The position numbers were made by a program, and so were the translations under genes. The notes below the pieces were generated by a model that saw nothing but the letters and a program-made list of their open reading frames with translations, was not told the DNA's origin and ran no database searches. Below are positions 8,334 to 20,097 of a stretch of 64,000 nucleotides of DNA, piece after piece; positions within the stretch are counted from its first letter, which is position 1, and each line of letters begins with the position of its first letter. Source of the DNA: Candidatus Clavichlamydia salmonicola (GTDB lineage Bacteria > Chlamydiota > Chlamydiia > Chlamydiales > Chlamydiaceae); assembly GCF_015356765.1 (NCBI RefSeq), contig NZ_WTCQ01000003.1, positions 159,989 to 223,988 of the forward strand, in the 5' to 3' direction.

Positions 8334-8852
8334 ATGAAGGAAGAAAAATCACTGCTTTTAGATGAAGTAAAGAGTAAGATCGAAGAATCTAATGGATTTG
8401 TTGTAATTTCTTATAAAGGATTAACAGCAGTATTATCAAGATTATTTCGTAATACGCTTTTTGATTTAGATGGAGAGTTTGAAGTTGTTAAAAAAACTAT
8501 ATTTTTGAAAGCTGCAGAATCAGCTGGTGTTTCAGTACCTCTCGAAGATACTGAAGGGCATATGGGGGTTTTATTTGGTAAACAAGATATAGCTCAGTTA
8601 GCTAAGAACATCATTGAATTCAACAAAAAAAATAATAATGTGTTCAAGATTTTAGGAGGACGAATAGAAGAATCCTCTTATACATCAGAAGAAATGGATG
8701 CTATTGCCGCTCTTCCAGGTATAAAAGAATTAAGAGCTCAGTTTGTTGGATTGATACAAGCTCCGTTGGCTAATGTAGTAGGTGTTGTGCAAGCAGTGCT
8801 TACAAGTGTGCTTAATTGCATGGAAGAAAAAATAAAAAAGAATCAAGAATAA
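8334..8852 (+). CDS. rplJ: 50S ribosomal protein L10
   Basis: L10 anchors the L7/L12 dimers to the ribosome. The protein has 172 residues, with the N-terminal rRNA-binding domain (VISYKGLTAVLSRLFRN) and the C-terminal helix that holds L12 (the AAL-PGIKELRAQFVGLIQAP region). It is placed between rplA and rplL as usual, with 22 bases to the rplL start. Sequence divergence from E. coli is clear, but length and context leave little doubt. Confidence 0.97.
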   Translation: MKEEKSLLLDEVKSKIEESNGFVVISYKGLTAVLSRLFRNTLFDLDGEFEVVKKTIFLKAAESAGVSVPLEDTEGHMGVLFGKQDIAQLAKNIIEFNKKNNNVFKILGGRIEESSYTSEEMDAIAALPGIKELRAQFVGLIQAPLANVVGVVQAVLTSVLNCMEEKIKKNQE

Positions 8853-8874
8853 AAAAAACAAAGAGGATTTAGCT

Positions 8875-9270
8875 GTGGCTACGGAAAATTTGGAAAAAAT
8901 TGTCGAAGTATTGAGCGGCTTATCAGTATTAGATTTGTCGACATTGAAAAAAATGCTTGAAGAAAAATGGGATGTTACTGCTGCAGCTCCTATGGCAGCT
9001 ATGATGATGGCTCCTGGTGCTGGAGGAGATGCTTCTGCTTCTGTTGAACCTTCAGAATTTATGGTTTCTCTTGAAGAAGTTCCTGCAGATAAGAAAATTT
9101 CTGTATTGAAAGTTATTCGTGAAATGACAGGATTGGCTTTAAAAGAAGCTAAAGAAATGACTGAAGGATTACCTAAAATAGTCAAAGAGAAAGTTTCTAA
9201 GACTGAAGCAGAAGAAGTTGTGAAAAAACTTCAAGATGCTGGTGGAAAAGTATCTATGAAAGGTATCTAA
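8875..9270 (+). CDS. rplL: 50S ribosomal protein L7/L12
   Basis: L7/L12 forms the flexible stalk that recruits translation GTPases. The gene starts with GTG at 8875, preceded by AGAGGA. The 131 residues show the N-terminal dimerisation helix, an Ala/Met/Gly-rich hinge (AAAPMAAMMMAPGAGG) and the C-terminal domain (KISVLKVIREMTGLALKEAK and a GGKVSMK ending). The gap to rpoB holds two strong hairpins, which probably set the ratio of L12 to RNA polymerase transcripts. Confidence 0.97.
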   Translation: MATENLEKIVEVLSGLSVLDLSTLKKMLEEKWDVTAAAPMAAMMMAPGAGGDASASVEPSEFMVSLEEVPADKKISVLKVIREMTGLALKEAKEMTEGLPKIVKEKVSKTEAEEVVKKLQDAGGKVSMKGI

Positions 9271-9276
9271 TTAGTC

Positions 9277-9299
9277 TTTCTTGAGTGAATATCAAGAAA
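9277..9299 (+). terminator. Hairpin after rplL (attenuator candidate)
   Basis: TTTCTTGA, loop GTGAATA and TCAAGAAA form a perfect 8-bp stem beginning six bases after the rplL stop codon. Only a weak T-run follows. In many bacteria the rplL-rpoB junction holds an attenuator or an RNase III site that reduces transcription into rpoBC, and this hairpin is placed for that role. Confidence 0.5.
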
Positions 9300-9319
9300 A
9301 ATTATTTAAATACTTAATT

Positions 9320-9364
9320 AGAAGGAAAAACGCGTAAGATTTGTGTTTTCGTTTTTTTCCTTCT
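9320..9364 (+). promoter_or_regulatory. Second, longer hairpin upstream of rpoB
   Basis: AGAAGGAAAAACG at 9320-9332 can pair with CGTTTTTTTCCTTCT at 9350-9364, with two extra T bases bulged, around a 17-base loop. Together with the hairpin just upstream it forms a structured 240-base rplL-rpoB spacer. It may act as an attenuator or a processing site; no direct evidence distinguishes these. Confidence 0.45.
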
Positions 9365-9508
9365 TGGTTCAATGTTGTTAAAACAAATCCTATGTTTAGG
9401 GTATGTTTTGAAAATTTGCAATAGATTTTGCTTCCTATTTTTTATTGTTTTTATAGAAAAACAATTTGAAAAGGAAGTTTTTAGTGTCAGTATTATTGGA
9501 GAGGTCAC

Positions 9509-12500
9509 ATGCTGAAAAGATGGCCAGAACGCGTCAGCTTTACCACAAAGGAAGATACTTTGGATCTTCCCAATCTTATCGAAATTCAAATAAAATCGTA
9601 TAGTCAATTTCTTCAGGCAGATAGATTTCCTGAAGAAAGAGAAAAAATAGGATTACAGGAAGTTTTTCAAGAGATTTTTCCTATTAAATCATATAATGAA
9701 GCTACTGTGTTGGAGTTTCTTTCATATAATTTAGGAGTTCCAAAATATTCGCCTGAAGAAAGTATTCGGCGTGGTATTAGCTATAATGTGACACTAAAAG
9801 TTCGTTTTCGTTTAACTGATGAAACAGGAATTAAAGAAGAAGAAGTCTATATGGGCACTATTCCTTTAATGACTGATAAAGGAACTTTTATTATTAATGG
9901 CGCTGAACGGGTTGTTGTTTCTCAAGTTCATAGATCTCCAGGGATTAGTTTTGAACAAGAAAGACATCCAAAAGGCGTGATGCTTTTTTCTTTTAGAATT
10001 ATTCCTTATCGAGGAAGTTGGTTAGAAGCGTTATTTGATATTAATGATTTGGTATACATTTATGTTGATAGAAAAAAACGTCGTCGTAAAATTCTTGCTA
10101 CAACATTTATTAGGGCATTAGGTTACTCTTCTGATGCAGATATTATTGAAGAATTCTTTAATGTTGTTTCTAAGCCACTTACTGGTGAAAAAGATTTTGC
10201 TGATCTTGTAGGAATGATTTTAGCTGATAACGTTGTTAATGAAGGTGACTCTGGCTTAGTTTTTGGTAAAGCTGGGGAAAAAATGAGTACTGCAATGTTA
10301 AAACGTATGCTTGATGGAGGTATTCGTTCAGTAAAGATTGCAGAAGGAATTGATGAAACTCATTCAGTTATTAAAATGCTTGTCAAAGATCCCACAGATT
10401 CTTGTGAGGCAGCTTTAAAAGATTTTTATAGAAAAATTCGTCCAGGTGAACCTGCTACATTATCTAATGCTCGTTCAGCTGTTATGCGACTTTTCTTTGA
10501 TCCTAAGCGTTATAATTTAGGTCGAGTTGGTCGTTATAAACTTAATCGTAAATTAGGTTTTACTATTGATGATGCCACTTTAACTAATGAAACACTTCTT
10601 AAGGAAGATGTTATTGGTGCTTTAAAGTATTTGATTAACTTGAAAATGGGTAATGGTAATGCAAAAGTGGATGATATTGATCATTTAGCAAATCGACGTG
10701 TTCGATCTGTAGGTGAATTAATACAAAATCAATGCCGTGTGGGGCTATCTCGCATGGAAAAAATTGTTAGAGAAAGAATTAATTTATTTGATTTTTCATC
10801 TGATACCTTAACTCCAGGAAAAATTGTTTCTGCTAAAGGACTGGCAAGTGTTTTAAAAGACTTTTTTGGACGTTCGCAATTATCTCAATTTATGGATCAA
10901 ACAAATCCAGTAGCAGAGTTAACACATAAAAGACGTATATCTGCGCTTGGTCCAGGAGGATTAAATAGAGAACGAGCTGGCTTTGAAGTGAGAGATGTGC
11001 ACTCAAGTCATTATGGTCGTATCTGTCCAATTGAAACTCCAGAAGGTCCAAACATTGGTTTGATTACATCTTTATCTGCATTTGCAAAAATTAATGAATT
11101 TGGATTTATTGAAACTCCTTATCGTGTAGTTAAAGATGGTATTGTTACTGAAGAAATTGAATATATGGCAGCAGATTCTGAAGAAAATTGTGTCATTGCT
11201 CAGGCTTCAGCTAAATTAGAAAACAATATGTTTGCTGAAGAAATTTGTTGGGCACGTTCTCAGGGAGAAGCTTATGAAGCTGATACTAATACAATCACTC
11301 ACATGGATGTTTCTCCAAAACAGTTAGTGTCTATTGTTACTGGTTTAATTCCTTTCTTAGAACATGATGATGCTAACCGCGCATTGATGGGTTCGAATAT
11401 GCAACGTCAGGCTGTACCATTACTTAAGACAGAAGCTCCTATAGTAGGTACAGGATTAGAAGGACGTGCAGCAAAAGATTCAGGCGCATTGCTGATTAAT
11501 GAAAAAGAGTGTGTTGTAGAATATGTGGATGGTTTCCAGATAGTTGTGGCTTCTAAGCATAATTTATTAGAAAAAACAACTTATAATTTAAAGAAATTTA
11601 TTCGATCTAATTCAGGGACATGTATTAATCAGCAGCCTTTATGTGAAGTAGGTGATGTATTATCTTATGGAGATGTCATTGCTGATGGTCCTGCTACAGA
11701 TAAAGGAGAGCTGGCTTTAGGGAAAAATGTTTTAGTCGCATTTATGCCTTGGTATGGATACAACTTTGAAGATGCTATTATTATTTCTGAAAAACTTATT
11801 CGAGAAGATGCTTATACTTCTATTTATATAGAAGAATTTGAATTAACAGCTCGGGATACGAAGTTAGGAAAAGAAGAAATAACTCGAGATATTCCAAATG
11901 TTTCTGAGGAAGCATTAGCTAATCTTGGAGAAGATGGTATTGTTCGAATTGGAGCAGAAGTTAAGCCAGGAGATATTTTAGTTGGTAAAATCACTCCAAA
12001 ATCAGAAACAGAATTAGCTCCTGAAGAGCGATTATTACGTGCTATTTTTGGTGAAAAAGCCGCAGATGTTAAAGATGCTTCATTAACAGTTCCTCCTGGG
12101 ACTGAAGGTGTTGTAATGGATATCAAGGTGTTTAGTCGTCGAGATAGGTTGTCTAAAACAGATGATGAATTAGTAGAAGAAGCTCTTCATTTAAAAGATT
12201 TACAGAAAAATTATAAAAATCGATTAGCTGTTATCAAAATGGAAAGTCGAGAAAAATTAGGAGCTTTACTTCTTAATGAGAAAGTTCCAGCTACTGTAAT
12301 ACATAGAAGAACAGCAGAAATTCTTTTGGAAGAGGGTGAAATATTTACCCAAGAATTAATTGAAAGAGTTGAAAAAGAACAACTTATTGATTTAATTATG
12401 CCTTCTCTAGAGATATATGATGTTCTACGTTCTTTGTTAAGAGAGTATGAAATTTTATTACAACAAGTTGAAACAGATTATAGAACAGAAGTTGAGCAAA

Positions 12501-13270
12501 TTAGAAAAGGTGATACAGATTTAGATCATGGCGTTATTCGTCAGGTTAAGGTTTATGTTGCTTCTAAAAGAAAACTTCAAGTTGGGGATAAAATGGCAGG
12601 ACGTCATGGAAACAAAGGCGTTGTTTCTAAGATTGTTCCAGAAGCAGATATGCCCTATCTTCCCAATGGAGAAACTGTTGAAATTATTTTGAATCCATTA
12701 GGGGTTCCTTCTCGGATGAATGTGGGTCAAGTATTAGAAACTCACTTAGGTTACGCTGCCAAAAAAGCAGGGATACATGTAAAAAGTCCTGTGTTTGAAG
12801 GTTTCCCAGAGTCTGTTATTTGGACAATGATGGGTGAGCAAAATCTACCTATAGATGGAAAATCATTCTTGTATGATGGTCGAAATGGAGAACGTTTTGA
12901 TAATCGAGTAGTGATTGGTTATATTTATATTATGAAGTTAAGTCATCTGATTGCTGATAAAATTCACGCGCGTTCCATAGGACCATATTCTTTAGTAACG
13001 CAACAACCATTAGGTGGAAAAGCTCAAATGGGTGGCCAGCGATTTGGAGAGATGGAAGTCTGGGCATTAGAAGCTTATGGAGCTGCTAATGTTTTACAAG
13101 AAATTTTAACTGTTAAATCTGATGATGTTGCAGGAAGAACACGCATTTATGAATCAATTGTTAAAGGAGAAAACTTGTTACAAACAGGAACTCCAGAGTC
13201 ATTTAATGTATTAATTAAAGAAATGCAAGGTTTAGGCTTGGACGTCCAAACGAAGATGGTAGAAGTATGA
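9509..13270 (+). CDS. rpoB: DNA-directed RNA polymerase subunit beta
   Basis: RpoB forms one half of the RNA polymerase active-site cleft. The 1253 residues match chlamydial beta subunits. The rifampicin region reads [20 protein letters not shown] followed by [11 protein letters not shown], a sensitive-type sequence. Other conserved parts are [17 protein letters not shown], the EDAIIISE loop, [16 protein letters not shown] and [18 protein letters not shown] near the C-terminus. rpoC follows 34 bases later. The start ATG is preceded by TTGGAGAGGTCAC. Confidence 0.99.
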   Translation: MLKRWPERVSFTTKEDTLDLPNLIEIQIKSYSQFLQADRFPEEREKIGLQEVFQEIFPIKSYNEATVLEFLSYNLGVPKYSPEESIRRGISYNVTLKVRFRLTDETGIKEEEVYMGTIPLMTDKGTFIINGAERVVVSQVHRSPGISFEQERHPKGVMLFSFRIIPYRGSWLEALFDINDLVYIYVDRKKRRRKILATTFIRALGYSSDADIIEEFFNVVSKPLTGEKDFADLVGMILADNVVNEGDSGLVFGKAGEKMSTAMLKRMLDGGIRSVKIAEGIDETHSVIKMLVKDPTDSCEAALKDFYRKIRPGEPATLSNARSAVMRLFFDPKRYNLGRVGRYKLNRKLGFTIDDATLTNETLLKEDVIGALKYLINLKMGNGNAKVDDIDHLANRRVRSVGELIQNQCRVGLSRMEKIVRERINLFDFSSDTLTPGKIVSAKGLASVLKDFFGRSQLSQFMDQTNPVAELTHKRRISALGPGGLNRERAGFEVRDVHSSHYGRICPIETPEGPNIGLITSLSAFAKINEFGFIETPYRVVKDGIVTEEIEYMAADSEENCVIAQASAKLENNMFAEEICWARSQGEAYEADTNTITHMDVSPKQLVSIVTGLIPFLEHDDANRALMGSNMQRQAVPLLKTEAPIVGTGLEGRAAKDSGALLINEKECVVEYVDGFQIVVASKHNLLEKTTYNLKKFIRSNSGTCINQQPLCEVGDVLSYGDVIADGPATDKGELALGKNVLVAFMPWYGYNFEDAIIISEKLIREDAYTSIYIEEFELTARDTKLGKEEITRDIPNVSEEALANLGEDGIVRIGAEVKPGDILVGKITPKSETELAPEERLLRAIFGEKAADVKDASLTVPPGTEGVVMDIKVFSRRDRLSKTDDELVEEALHLKDLQKNYKNRLAVIKMESREKLGALLLNEKVPATVIHRRTAEILLEEGEIFTQELIERVEKEQLIDLIMPSLEIYDVLRSLLREYEILLQQVETDYRTEVEQIRKGDTDLDHGVIRQVKVYVASKRKLQVGDKMAGRHGNKGVVSKIVPEADMPYLPNGETVEIILNPLGVPSRMNVGQVLETHLGYAAKKAGIHVKSPVFEGFPESVIWTMMGEQNLPIDGKSFLYDGRNGERFDNRVVIGYIYIMKLSHLIADKIHARSIGPYSLVTQQPLGGKAQMGGQRFGEMEVWALEAYGAANVLQEILTVKSDDVAGRTRIYESIVKGENLLQTGTPESFNVLIKEMQGLGLDVQTKMVEV

Positions 13271-13304
13271 TAAAGAAGAATTTAGTTTTAGGAGATAGGG
13301 TTTG

Positions 13305-16300
13305 ATGTTCGAAGATAATTCTCGAGAGTTAGGATTAACAGAAAGAGCTGATATGTTCGATAAACTAGAAATTGGAATTGCTTCTGATTCTGTGATTCGT
13401 GATAAATGGTCCTGTGGAGAGATAAAAAAATCAGAAACGATTAATTATCGAACTTTCAAGCCAGAAAAAGGTGGTCTTTTTTGTGAAAAAATCTTTGGTC
13501 CAACTAAAGATTGGGAATGCTGTTGTGGTAAATATAAAAAGATTAAGCATAAAGGTATCGTTTGTGATCGTTGTGGCGTAGAAGTTACTTTATCTAAGGT
13601 TCGACGAGAACGTATGGCTCATATAGAGTTAGCTGTTCCTGTAGTACATATTTGGTTTTTTAAAACGACACCATCGCGTATTGGAAATATTTTAGGTGTT
13701 TCAGCGTCTGATTTAGAAAGAGTTATTTATTATGAAGAAAGTGTAGTCATTGATCCAGGTACAACAGATTTATCAAAAAAGCAATTACTTAATGATGCTC
13801 AATATAGAGATGCAATAGGTAAATGGGGTAAAGATGCTTTTGTTGCTAAAATGGGTGGAGAAGCTATTTATGATCTTTTAAAAAATGAAAATCTTCAGGC
13901 TTTACTTGTCGATTTAAAAGAGCGATTGAGAAGAACAAAATCTCAGCAAGCACGGATGAAGTTGGCTAAAAGATTAAAAATTGTTGAAGGCTTTGTCACT
14001 TCTTCTAATCATTCTGAATGGATGGTTATGCGCAATATACCTGTGATTCCACCAGATTTAAGACCATTAGTTCCACTTGATGGAGGTCGTTTTGCTACTT
14101 CAGATTTAAATGATCTTTATAGACGTGTGATAAATAGAAATAATCGCTTAAAGGCTATTTTACGATTAAAAACGCCTGAAGTTATTGTTCGCAATGAAAA
14201 AAGAATGTTGCAAGAAGCAGTAGATGCTTTATTTGATAATGGTCGTCATGGCCATCCTGTAATGGGTGCAGGGAATCGTTCTTTAAAATCTTTATCAGAA
14301 ATGCTTAAAGGTAAAAATGGACGTTTTCGTCAAAATCTTTTAGGTAAAAGGGTTGATTATTCAGGTAGATCAGTAATTATAGTTGGTCCTGAATTGAAAT
14401 TTAATCAATGCGGTTTGCCTAAAGAAATGGCTCTAGAGTTATTTGAACCATTTATCATAAAGCGGCTTAAAGATTTAGGGTATGTATATACCATTCGTTC
14501 TGCTAAAAAGATGATTCAGCGTGGTGCTTCTGAAGTATGGGATGTATTAGAAGAGATTATTAAAGGGCATCCAGTTCTTTTAAATCGTGCTCCAACTTTA
14601 CATCGTTTAGGAATTCAGGCTTTTGAACCAGTTCTTATTGAAGGCAAAGCTATACGAGTACATCCACTTGTTTGCGCAGCGTTTAATGCTGACTTCGATG
14701 GAGATCAAATGGCTGTCCATGTACCTCTCTCTGTAGAAGCGCAATTGGAAGCTAAAATTTTGATGATGGCTCCTGATAATATCTTTTTACCATCTTCTGG
14801 TAAACCAGTTGCTATTCCATCCAAGGATATGACTTTAGGTCTTTATTATTTGATGGCAGATCCAATATATGATCCAGAAGCACATAATCTAAAAATTAAG
14901 ATTTTCAAAGATGAAAAAGAAGTTCTTCTAGCTATCCATGCTGGAGAATTTTTAAATGAGCGTTTAGATAATCGCCGAGATGTTACAGGTCGTGGATTAC
15001 ATATTCATGAAATTATTAAAGTGCGTATACAAGGACAAATTATTGAAACTACACCAGGTCGTGTATTATTCAATACGATTGTTCCTGTGGAATTAGGCTT
15101 TCAAAATTATGCTATGCCAAGTAAACGAATTAGTGAATTAATTTTGAATTGTTATAAAAAAGTAGGGTTAGAAGCTACAGTTCGATTTTTGGATGATTTG
15201 AAGGATCTTGGATTTTATCAAGCTACAAAAGCTGCTGTTTCTATGGGTCTTAAGGATATTAAGGTTCCAGAGATTAAAAAACAGGTTTTATTAGAAGCGC
15301 ATCAAAAAGTAGCAATTGTTAAAAAACAATATGATGAAGGGATTATTACTGATGGAGAGCGTCATTCTAAAACCATTAGTATTTGGACTGAAGTCTCGGA
15401 TATGTTGTCTGTTGCGCTTTATACTGAAATTAGCAAAGTAGAGAATAGTAAGCATAATCCATTATTCTTGATGATTGATTCTGGAGCTCGAGGTAATAAA
15501 TCTCAGCTAAAGCAGTTAGGAGCATTAAGAGGATTAATGGCTAAGCCAACAGGCGCTATTATTGAATCACCTATTACTTCTAATTTTAGGGAAGGCTTAA
15601 CAGTATTAGAATATTCTATTTCTTCTCATGGTGCTAGAAAAGGATTAGCGGATACAGCGTTAAAAACAGCAGATTCTGGATATTTAACTCGACGTTTGGT
15701 TGATGTTGCTCAAGATGTCATTATTACAGAACAAGATTGTGGTACATTGAATTGTATTGAAGTTGCTGCTGTTAGACAAGGTCAAGAAGAACTTTTGCCA
15801 TTGAGAGATCGTATTTATGGTCGAACAGTTGCAGAGGATATTTGTCAGCCAGGTAATAAGAGTCATATTTTTGCTCATACAGGAGATGTGTTAACAGCTC
15901 AACAAGCAGAAGCGATTGATGATTCAGGAATTGATTTGATATCAATTCGCTCTACTTTAACTTGTGAGAGTAAAAGAGGTGTTTGCGCTAGGTGTTATGG
16001 ATTAAATTTAGCTAATGGTCGTTTAGTTGGATTGGGAGAAGCTGTAGGTATTATTGCTGCTCAATCTATTGGAGAACCTGGCACACAGTTAACGATGAGA
16101 ACATTCCATTTAGGTGGTATTGCTGCTACTTCGTTTATGCCTGAGATTGTTTCTGCTCATGATGGTATTCTAGTTTATATGGAATTACGTGTTGTAGAAG
16201 ATAAAAATGGTCATTTTCTAGTTTTAAATAAGAAAGGTTCTCTTCATGTTGTAAGAGATGAAGGGCGTTCTCTTGAAGAATATAAAAAGCTTTTGAATAC

Positions 16301-17483
16301 AAAATCTATAGAGCCATTAGAAACTTTTCCTGTAGAGTTAGGCGTAAAAGTCTTACTTAAAGATGGAGAAAAGCTTCGCGCAACTATGAAAATTGCAGAA
16401 GTTGAATTACATAATATTCCAATTATCTGTGATCGTCCTGGTTATGTAAAATATGAAGATCTTATAGAAGGTGTTTCTACAGAGAAAGCAACAAATAAGC
16501 ATACAGGCTTAGTTGAATTAATTGTGAAACAACATCGTGGAGAATTACATCCACAGATTGCTATCTATTCTGATCCTGATTTTAAAGAATTAGTTGGAAC
16601 ATATGCTATTCCTTCAGGGGCTATTATCTCTGTTGAAGAGAATGAATATGTGGAACCAGGTATTTTATTAGCACGTTTACCAAGAGGTGCTATTAGAACA
16701 AAGGATATTACTGGAGGGTTGCCCCGGGTTGCTGAGCTTGTTGAAGCACGAAAACCTGAAGAAGCAGCTGAAATTGCAAAAATTGATGGAACAGTAGATT
16801 TTAAAGGTGTTCAAAAAAATAAACGTATTGTTGTCGTAAGAGACGAAAGTACAGGTATGGAAGAGGAGCATTTGATCAACTTGACTAAACACCTTATAGT
16901 TCAAAAAGGTGATGCAGTGATCAAAGGACAGCAATTAACTGATGGGTTAGTTGTTCCTCATGAAATTCTAGAAATTTGTGGTGTACGTGAGCTTCAAAAG
17001 TATTTAGTAAATGAAGTACAAGAAGTTTATCGTCTTCAAGGTGTAGACATTAATGATAAGCATATTGAAATTATTGTTAGACAAATGCTACAAAAAGTAC
17101 GAATTCTTGATCCAGGTGATACAACACTATTATTTGGTGAAGAAGTTCAGAAAAAAGAATTTTATGAAGAAAATCGTCGTACAGAAGAAGAAGGTGGAAA
17201 ACCAGCGCAGGCTGCTCCAGTTCTCTTAGGTATTACGAAAGCATCTTTAGGAACTGATTCTTTCATTTCAGCTGCTTCATTCCAAGACACTACAAGAGTC
17301 TTAACTGACGCTGCATGTTCAAGCAGGGTGGATTACTTATTAGGCTTTAAAGAGAATGTTATTATGGGTCATGTCATACCAGGTGGGACAGGATTTGATG
17401 TTCATTGTCGTGTGAAACAGTATCTTGATAAAGGTGCTGAGGAGCTGATTTTCAATTTTGATGATGTGCTGCTTAATTCATAA
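13305..17483 (+). CDS. rpoC: DNA-directed RNA polymerase subunit beta'
   Basis: RpoC carries the catalytic Mg-binding loop. From ATG 13305 ([10 protein letters not shown]) it has 1392 residues and aligns with chlamydial RpoC; a TTG one codon upstream is not needed. The N-terminal zinc site has Cys at about 72, 74, 87 and 90, the catalytic [12 protein letters not shown] lies near residue 461, and the second zinc site is in [13 protein letters not shown]. The trigger loop region includes [23 protein letters not shown] forms the ribosome binding site. A strong terminator follows. Confidence 0.99.
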   Translation: MFEDNSRELGLTERADMFDKLEIGIASDSVIRDKWSCGEIKKSETINYRTFKPEKGGLFCEKIFGPTKDWECCCGKYKKIKHKGIVCDRCGVEVTLSKVRRERMAHIELAVPVVHIWFFKTTPSRIGNILGVSASDLERVIYYEESVVIDPGTTDLSKKQLLNDAQYRDAIGKWGKDAFVAKMGGEAIYDLLKNENLQALLVDLKERLRRTKSQQARMKLAKRLKIVEGFVTSSNHSEWMVMRNIPVIPPDLRPLVPLDGGRFATSDLNDLYRRVINRNNRLKAILRLKTPEVIVRNEKRMLQEAVDALFDNGRHGHPVMGAGNRSLKSLSEMLKGKNGRFRQNLLGKRVDYSGRSVIIVGPELKFNQCGLPKEMALELFEPFIIKRLKDLGYVYTIRSAKKMIQRGASEVWDVLEEIIKGHPVLLNRAPTLHRLGIQAFEPVLIEGKAIRVHPLVCAAFNADFDGDQMAVHVPLSVEAQLEAKILMMAPDNIFLPSSGKPVAIPSKDMTLGLYYLMADPIYDPEAHNLKIKIFKDEKEVLLAIHAGEFLNERLDNRRDVTGRGLHIHEIIKVRIQGQIIETTPGRVLFNTIVPVELGFQNYAMPSKRISELILNCYKKVGLEATVRFLDDLKDLGFYQATKAAVSMGLKDIKVPEIKKQVLLEAHQKVAIVKKQYDEGIITDGERHSKTISIWTEVSDMLSVALYTEISKVENSKHNPLFLMIDSGARGNKSQLKQLGALRGLMAKPTGAIIESPITSNFREGLTVLEYSISSHGARKGLADTALKTADSGYLTRRLVDVAQDVIITEQDCGTLNCIEVAAVRQGQEELLPLRDRIYGRTVAEDICQPGNKSHIFAHTGDVLTAQQAEAIDDSGIDLISIRSTLTCESKRGVCARCYGLNLANGRLVGLGEAVGIIAAQSIGEPGTQLTMRTFHLGGIAATSFMPEIVSAHDGILVYMELRVVEDKNGHFLVLNKKGSLHVVRDEGRSLEEYKKLLNTKSIEPLETFPVELGVKVLLKDGEKLRATMKIAEVELHNIPIICDRPGYVKYEDLIEGVSTEKATNKHTGLVELIVKQHRGELHPQIAIYSDPDFKELVGTYAIPSGAIISVEENEYVEPGILLARLPRGAIRTKDITGGLPRVAELVEARKPEEAAEIAKIDGTVDFKGVQKNKRIVVVRDESTGMEEEHLINLTKHLIVQKGDAVIKGQQLTDGLVVPHEILEICGVRELQKYLVNEVQEVYRLQGVDINDKHIEIIVRQMLQKVRILDPGDTTLLFGEEVQKKEFYEENRRTEEEGGKPAQAAPVLLGITKASLGTDSFISAASFQDTTRVLTDAACSSRVDYLLGFKENVIMGHVIPGGTGFDVHCRVKQYLDKGAEELIFNFDDVLLNS

Positions 17484-17498
17484 AATATTAATAAAAAG

Positions 17499-17525
17499 GC
17501 CCTCTTATTGAGGGCTTTTTTATTT
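17499..17525 (+). terminator. Rho-independent terminator after rpoC
   Basis: GCCCTC, loop TTATT and GAGGGC form a compact GC stem followed by a run of six T and ATTTTC, 15 bases after the rpoC stop. It closes the ribosomal protein/RNA polymerase block. Confidence 0.9.
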
Positions 17526-17614
17526 TCTTTCTAATGTGTAATATCATATTTTTTAACATTAAAAAATTATATATTCATTTTATCTATTTATTTTTCATAT
17601 AAGGATTCTGTTAT

Positions 17615-18607
17615 ATGGTCACAAAAGATGTGGTACCTTCAAGCTTTTCAAAATGCAGTATTGTTGTTGCAGATGGCGCTGATGCATTTGAAATTTCTCA
17701 TATTGAAGGGATTCAGGATGTTACAACAAACCCAAGTTTAATTATTTCAGCTGTTTCTTCTGCAATATATGAAGATACTGTAAAAGAAGTATCAAAATGG
17801 AGTCAAAGTCTTAATAAGGCTGATTCTGAAAAGATTGGCTATATTACTGATTACTTAACAGTATCTATTGGGGTATCGTTATTAAAATTAATTCCAGGGC
17901 GAGTATCTACAGAAGTTGATCCACGTTTAGCTTTTGATACAACAGCTACATTAGAAAGAGCACGGCGTTTAATTTTGATGTATGATCAATTAGGAGTTGC
18001 TAAGGATAGGATTTTGATTAAGGTGCCAGCTACATGGGAAGGGATTCATGCTGCAGAGATCTTAGAAAAAGAAGGGATTCATTGTAATTTAACTTTAATT
18101 TTTAATCATGTTCAGGCTTTAGCGTGTGCTGAGGCAAATGTCACTCTTATTTCGCCATTTGTAGGACGTATTACAGAATGGTATCGCAATAATCCTCAGG
18201 TTATTCCACAAATAGGCGCAACATCTAAAGATTCAGGTGTTGCTTTTGTTTCATATGTTTATAATTATTTTAAAAAATTTGGGTTTAAAACTTTAGTAAT
18301 GGCAGCCTCATTTCGTCATTTAGATCAAATTTTATCTTTATGTGGATGTGATTTGATCACTATTGGTTTATCATTTTTAAAAGAACTTGCTCATATTGAT
18401 CCAAAAAGGATTCAGCAGCATTTAAATTCTGATCAAGCAATAAAAATGGACATAGCTGCGTTACCTCATGTAACACAAAATGATTTCACAAACGCTTTAA
18501 ATGAAGATCTTATGGCAAAAGATTTATTGAAAAATGGTATTGAGCGTTTTACTAAAGATGCTATAGCATTAGAAGACTTTATTAAAAATCATTCAGCTTT
18601 TTCTTAA
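17615..18607 (+). CDS. tal: Transaldolase
   Basis: Transaldolase moves a dihydroxyacetone unit between sugar phosphates in the non-oxidative pentose phosphate pathway. The 330 residues contain GIQDVTTNPSL near the N-terminus, GRVSTEVDPRLAFDT, and the Schiff-base lysine at residue 136 within LIKVPATWEG. NLTLIFNHVQA and SPFVGRITEWY follow as in TalB-type enzymes. It lies directly after rpoC, the order I recall in C. trachomatis (CT314-CT313). Its stop overlaps the stop of the convergent gene by four bases. rpiA at 36343-37029 serves the same pathway. Confidence 0.95.
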   Translation: MVTKDVVPSSFSKCSIVVADGADAFEISHIEGIQDVTTNPSLIISAVSSAIYEDTVKEVSKWSQSLNKADSEKIGYITDYLTVSIGVSLLKLIPGRVSTEVDPRLAFDTTATLERARRLILMYDQLGVAKDRILIKVPATWEGIHAAEILEKEGIHCNLTLIFNHVQALACAEANVTLISPFVGRITEWYRNNPQVIPQIGATSKDSGVAFVSYVYNYFKKFGFKTLVMAASFRHLDQILSLCGCDLITIGLSFLKELAHIDPKRIQQHLNSDQAIKMDIAALPHVTQNDFTNALNEDLMAKDLLKNGIERFTKDAIALEDFIKNHSAFS

Positions 18608-19290
18608 TGATTAAAGTTTTTTTGTAATAATGTTTTATAAGATTTAATCTTAAATGAAGAAATGCTTTGTAAAAAAATATTAGCTAGTTGATCAAAACGT
18701 TCTTGAGAACAACTGCCATTAATAACATATGCTTGATCATCAATGACAGTAATAGCTTGTAACAGCGCAACAGCGCCAATATCAGAGTATTGTTCAAGAT
18801 GAATGATTTCAAAGGTAAAATCAGAAGTTGTTAAGGAACCTTCTATACGACAAAAACGAGTCGAAGATTGTTTTTTATGATATTGCATTGCTTGCTGTAC
18901 ATAATTTTTCATAGAAAAAGAAGTATTTTCTATTGCAATGCTCAATGTTGGTGCCAGCCCATTTTGGTTGCCAGGCTCAATGTATAACGCGCATAAAGTT
19001 TTTGGCAAAAGGGATTTATCTGTAAATTGTTGCCAAGTAGATGGAATTAAAATAGAGCATACACCAATTTCTGAAATAGAAAAGGATGGTACCTCATCGT
19101 TTATTGAATTAGCTTGATTTTGAATTTTAGAATGACGTGATGATTTTTTAGGAGTTTTTTTATTTGAGTAAAAGGATGTTTGATTTTTTTTTCTTTTTTT
19201 TTTATGCGCATTAATTTGTTGAGGTTCTTTCCCTTCTATAGAGATAGTGCTAACAGCAATAGTAAAAAGGATTAAGAAAAATTTTTTCAT
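18604..19290 (-). CDS. Exported lysine-rich protein of unknown function
   Basis: The 228-residue protein starts with a signal peptide (MKKFFLILFTIAVSTIS, cut probably near residue 20). A very basic, Lys/Ser/Asn-rich stretch covers about residues 26-65. A globular C-terminal part follows, with alternating strands and ISEIGVCSILIPSTWQQF, which looks like a stand-alone beta-rich domain. I do not recognise the family. It is convergent with tal, overlapping at the stop codons, and divergent from the V-ATPase operon, so both neighbours are transcriptionally separate. Periplasmic location is inferred. Confidence 0.7.
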   Translation of the reverse strand: MKKFFLILFTIAVSTISIEGKEPQQINAHKKKRKKNQTSFYSNKKTPKKSSRHSKIQNQANSINDEVPSFSISEIGVCSILIPSTWQQFTDKSLLPKTLCALYIEPGNQNGLAPTLSIAIENTSFSMKNYVQQAMQYHKKQSSTRFCRIEGSLTTSDFTFEIIHLEQYSDIGAVALLQAITVIDDQAYVINGSCSQERFDQLANIFLQSISSFKIKSYKTLLQKNFNH

Positions 19291-19337
19291 TATTTTTTAG
19301 TAATAAGGGGTAAAGATGTACCGTTGTCTATATTAAG

Positions 19338-19367
19338 TTGAATCATAAAGCAAGCTTTCTTTAAGAT
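19338..19367 (+). promoter_or_regulatory. Candidate promoter of the V-ATPase operon
   Basis: TTGAAT at 19338-19343 and TAAGAT at 19362-19367 are spaced by 18 bases. Transcription would begin near 19374, about 30 bases before the first ATPase gene. It lies in the only non-coding gap before the operon. Confidence 0.45.
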
Positions 19368-19405
19368 AAAACCGAATTTATGACCATTTTCGAGGGTTTA
19401 ATCTC

Positions 19406-20053
19406 ATGTCAATATCCAAAGATGGCACAAACAAGTTGGAAGATATTTGTCGTAAACTACGACAAGATACTCTTGAGCCAGCAGAAAAAGAAGCAGCGGC
19501 GATTATAGCAAATGCTCATGAAGAAGCTCACAGTATCATTCAGTTAGCTAAAAAAGAAGCAAACTTAGAAAAAGAAAAAAGCCAAGAGCAAGTAAAAAAA
19601 TATTTGAATTCAGGTGAAGAGGCTTTAAGGGTAAGTTTTCAACGTGTAATAGATGCATTAAAATATGACATTGAAAATGTATTATTTGGTGATAGTCTTA
19701 GTGAATGGTTAGACCAAGAGCTTTCTGATGAAAAAAATATTGTTCTATTGATCGAAGCACTCATAACATCCTTTAGGGAAGAAGGACTTGATTCAGATAT
19801 TATGGTGAGTATTGGTTCTAAGATTTCTGCAGAGAGTATCAATAAATTATTGGCCCCACTCTTAGTGAAAAAATTAAAAAATAAGCAAGTTATTAATGGA
19901 TCATTTTCAACAGGTGTTCATGTGCAAATTGTTAACAAAAAATTCATTATTCAAATTGATCGAGAATCATTAGAAGATCATTTTCAAAGATATCTTCAGA
20001 AAGATTTTAGAAATATGCTTTTTGGGAAAAAAAAATCTGCAGAGCAATTATAG
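19406..20053 (+). CDS. atpE: V-type ATPase subunit E
   Basis: Subunit E is the peripheral stalk of the V/A-type ATPase. The 215 residues begin with a long charged helix rich in Ala, Glu and Lys (residues about 10-75), as expected for a stator stalk, followed by a compact C-terminal domain that binds the catalytic head. It is the first gene of the operon, 44 bases before the DUF2764-like gene. Identification rests on the helix pattern plus position; the same gene order is known in other chlamydiae. Confidence 0.88.
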   Translation: MSISKDGTNKLEDICRKLRQDTLEPAEKEAAAIIANAHEEAHSIIQLAKKEANLEKEKSQEQVKKYLNSGEEALRVSFQRVIDALKYDIENVLFGDSLSEWLDQELSDEKNIVLLIEALITSFREEGLDSDIMVSIGSKISAESINKLLAPLLVKKLKNKQVINGSFSTGVHVQIVNKKFIIQIDRESLEDHFQRYLQKDFRNMLFGKKKSAEQL

Positions 20054-20097
20054 CGAATGATTGTGGTAATTTTTAGAAATCTAGTAAAGAGGGTATA

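Noticed and set aside
8730..9185. Minus-strand frame of 151 codons over rplJ/rplL
   Set aside because: Antisense shadow; the plus-strand genes are certain.
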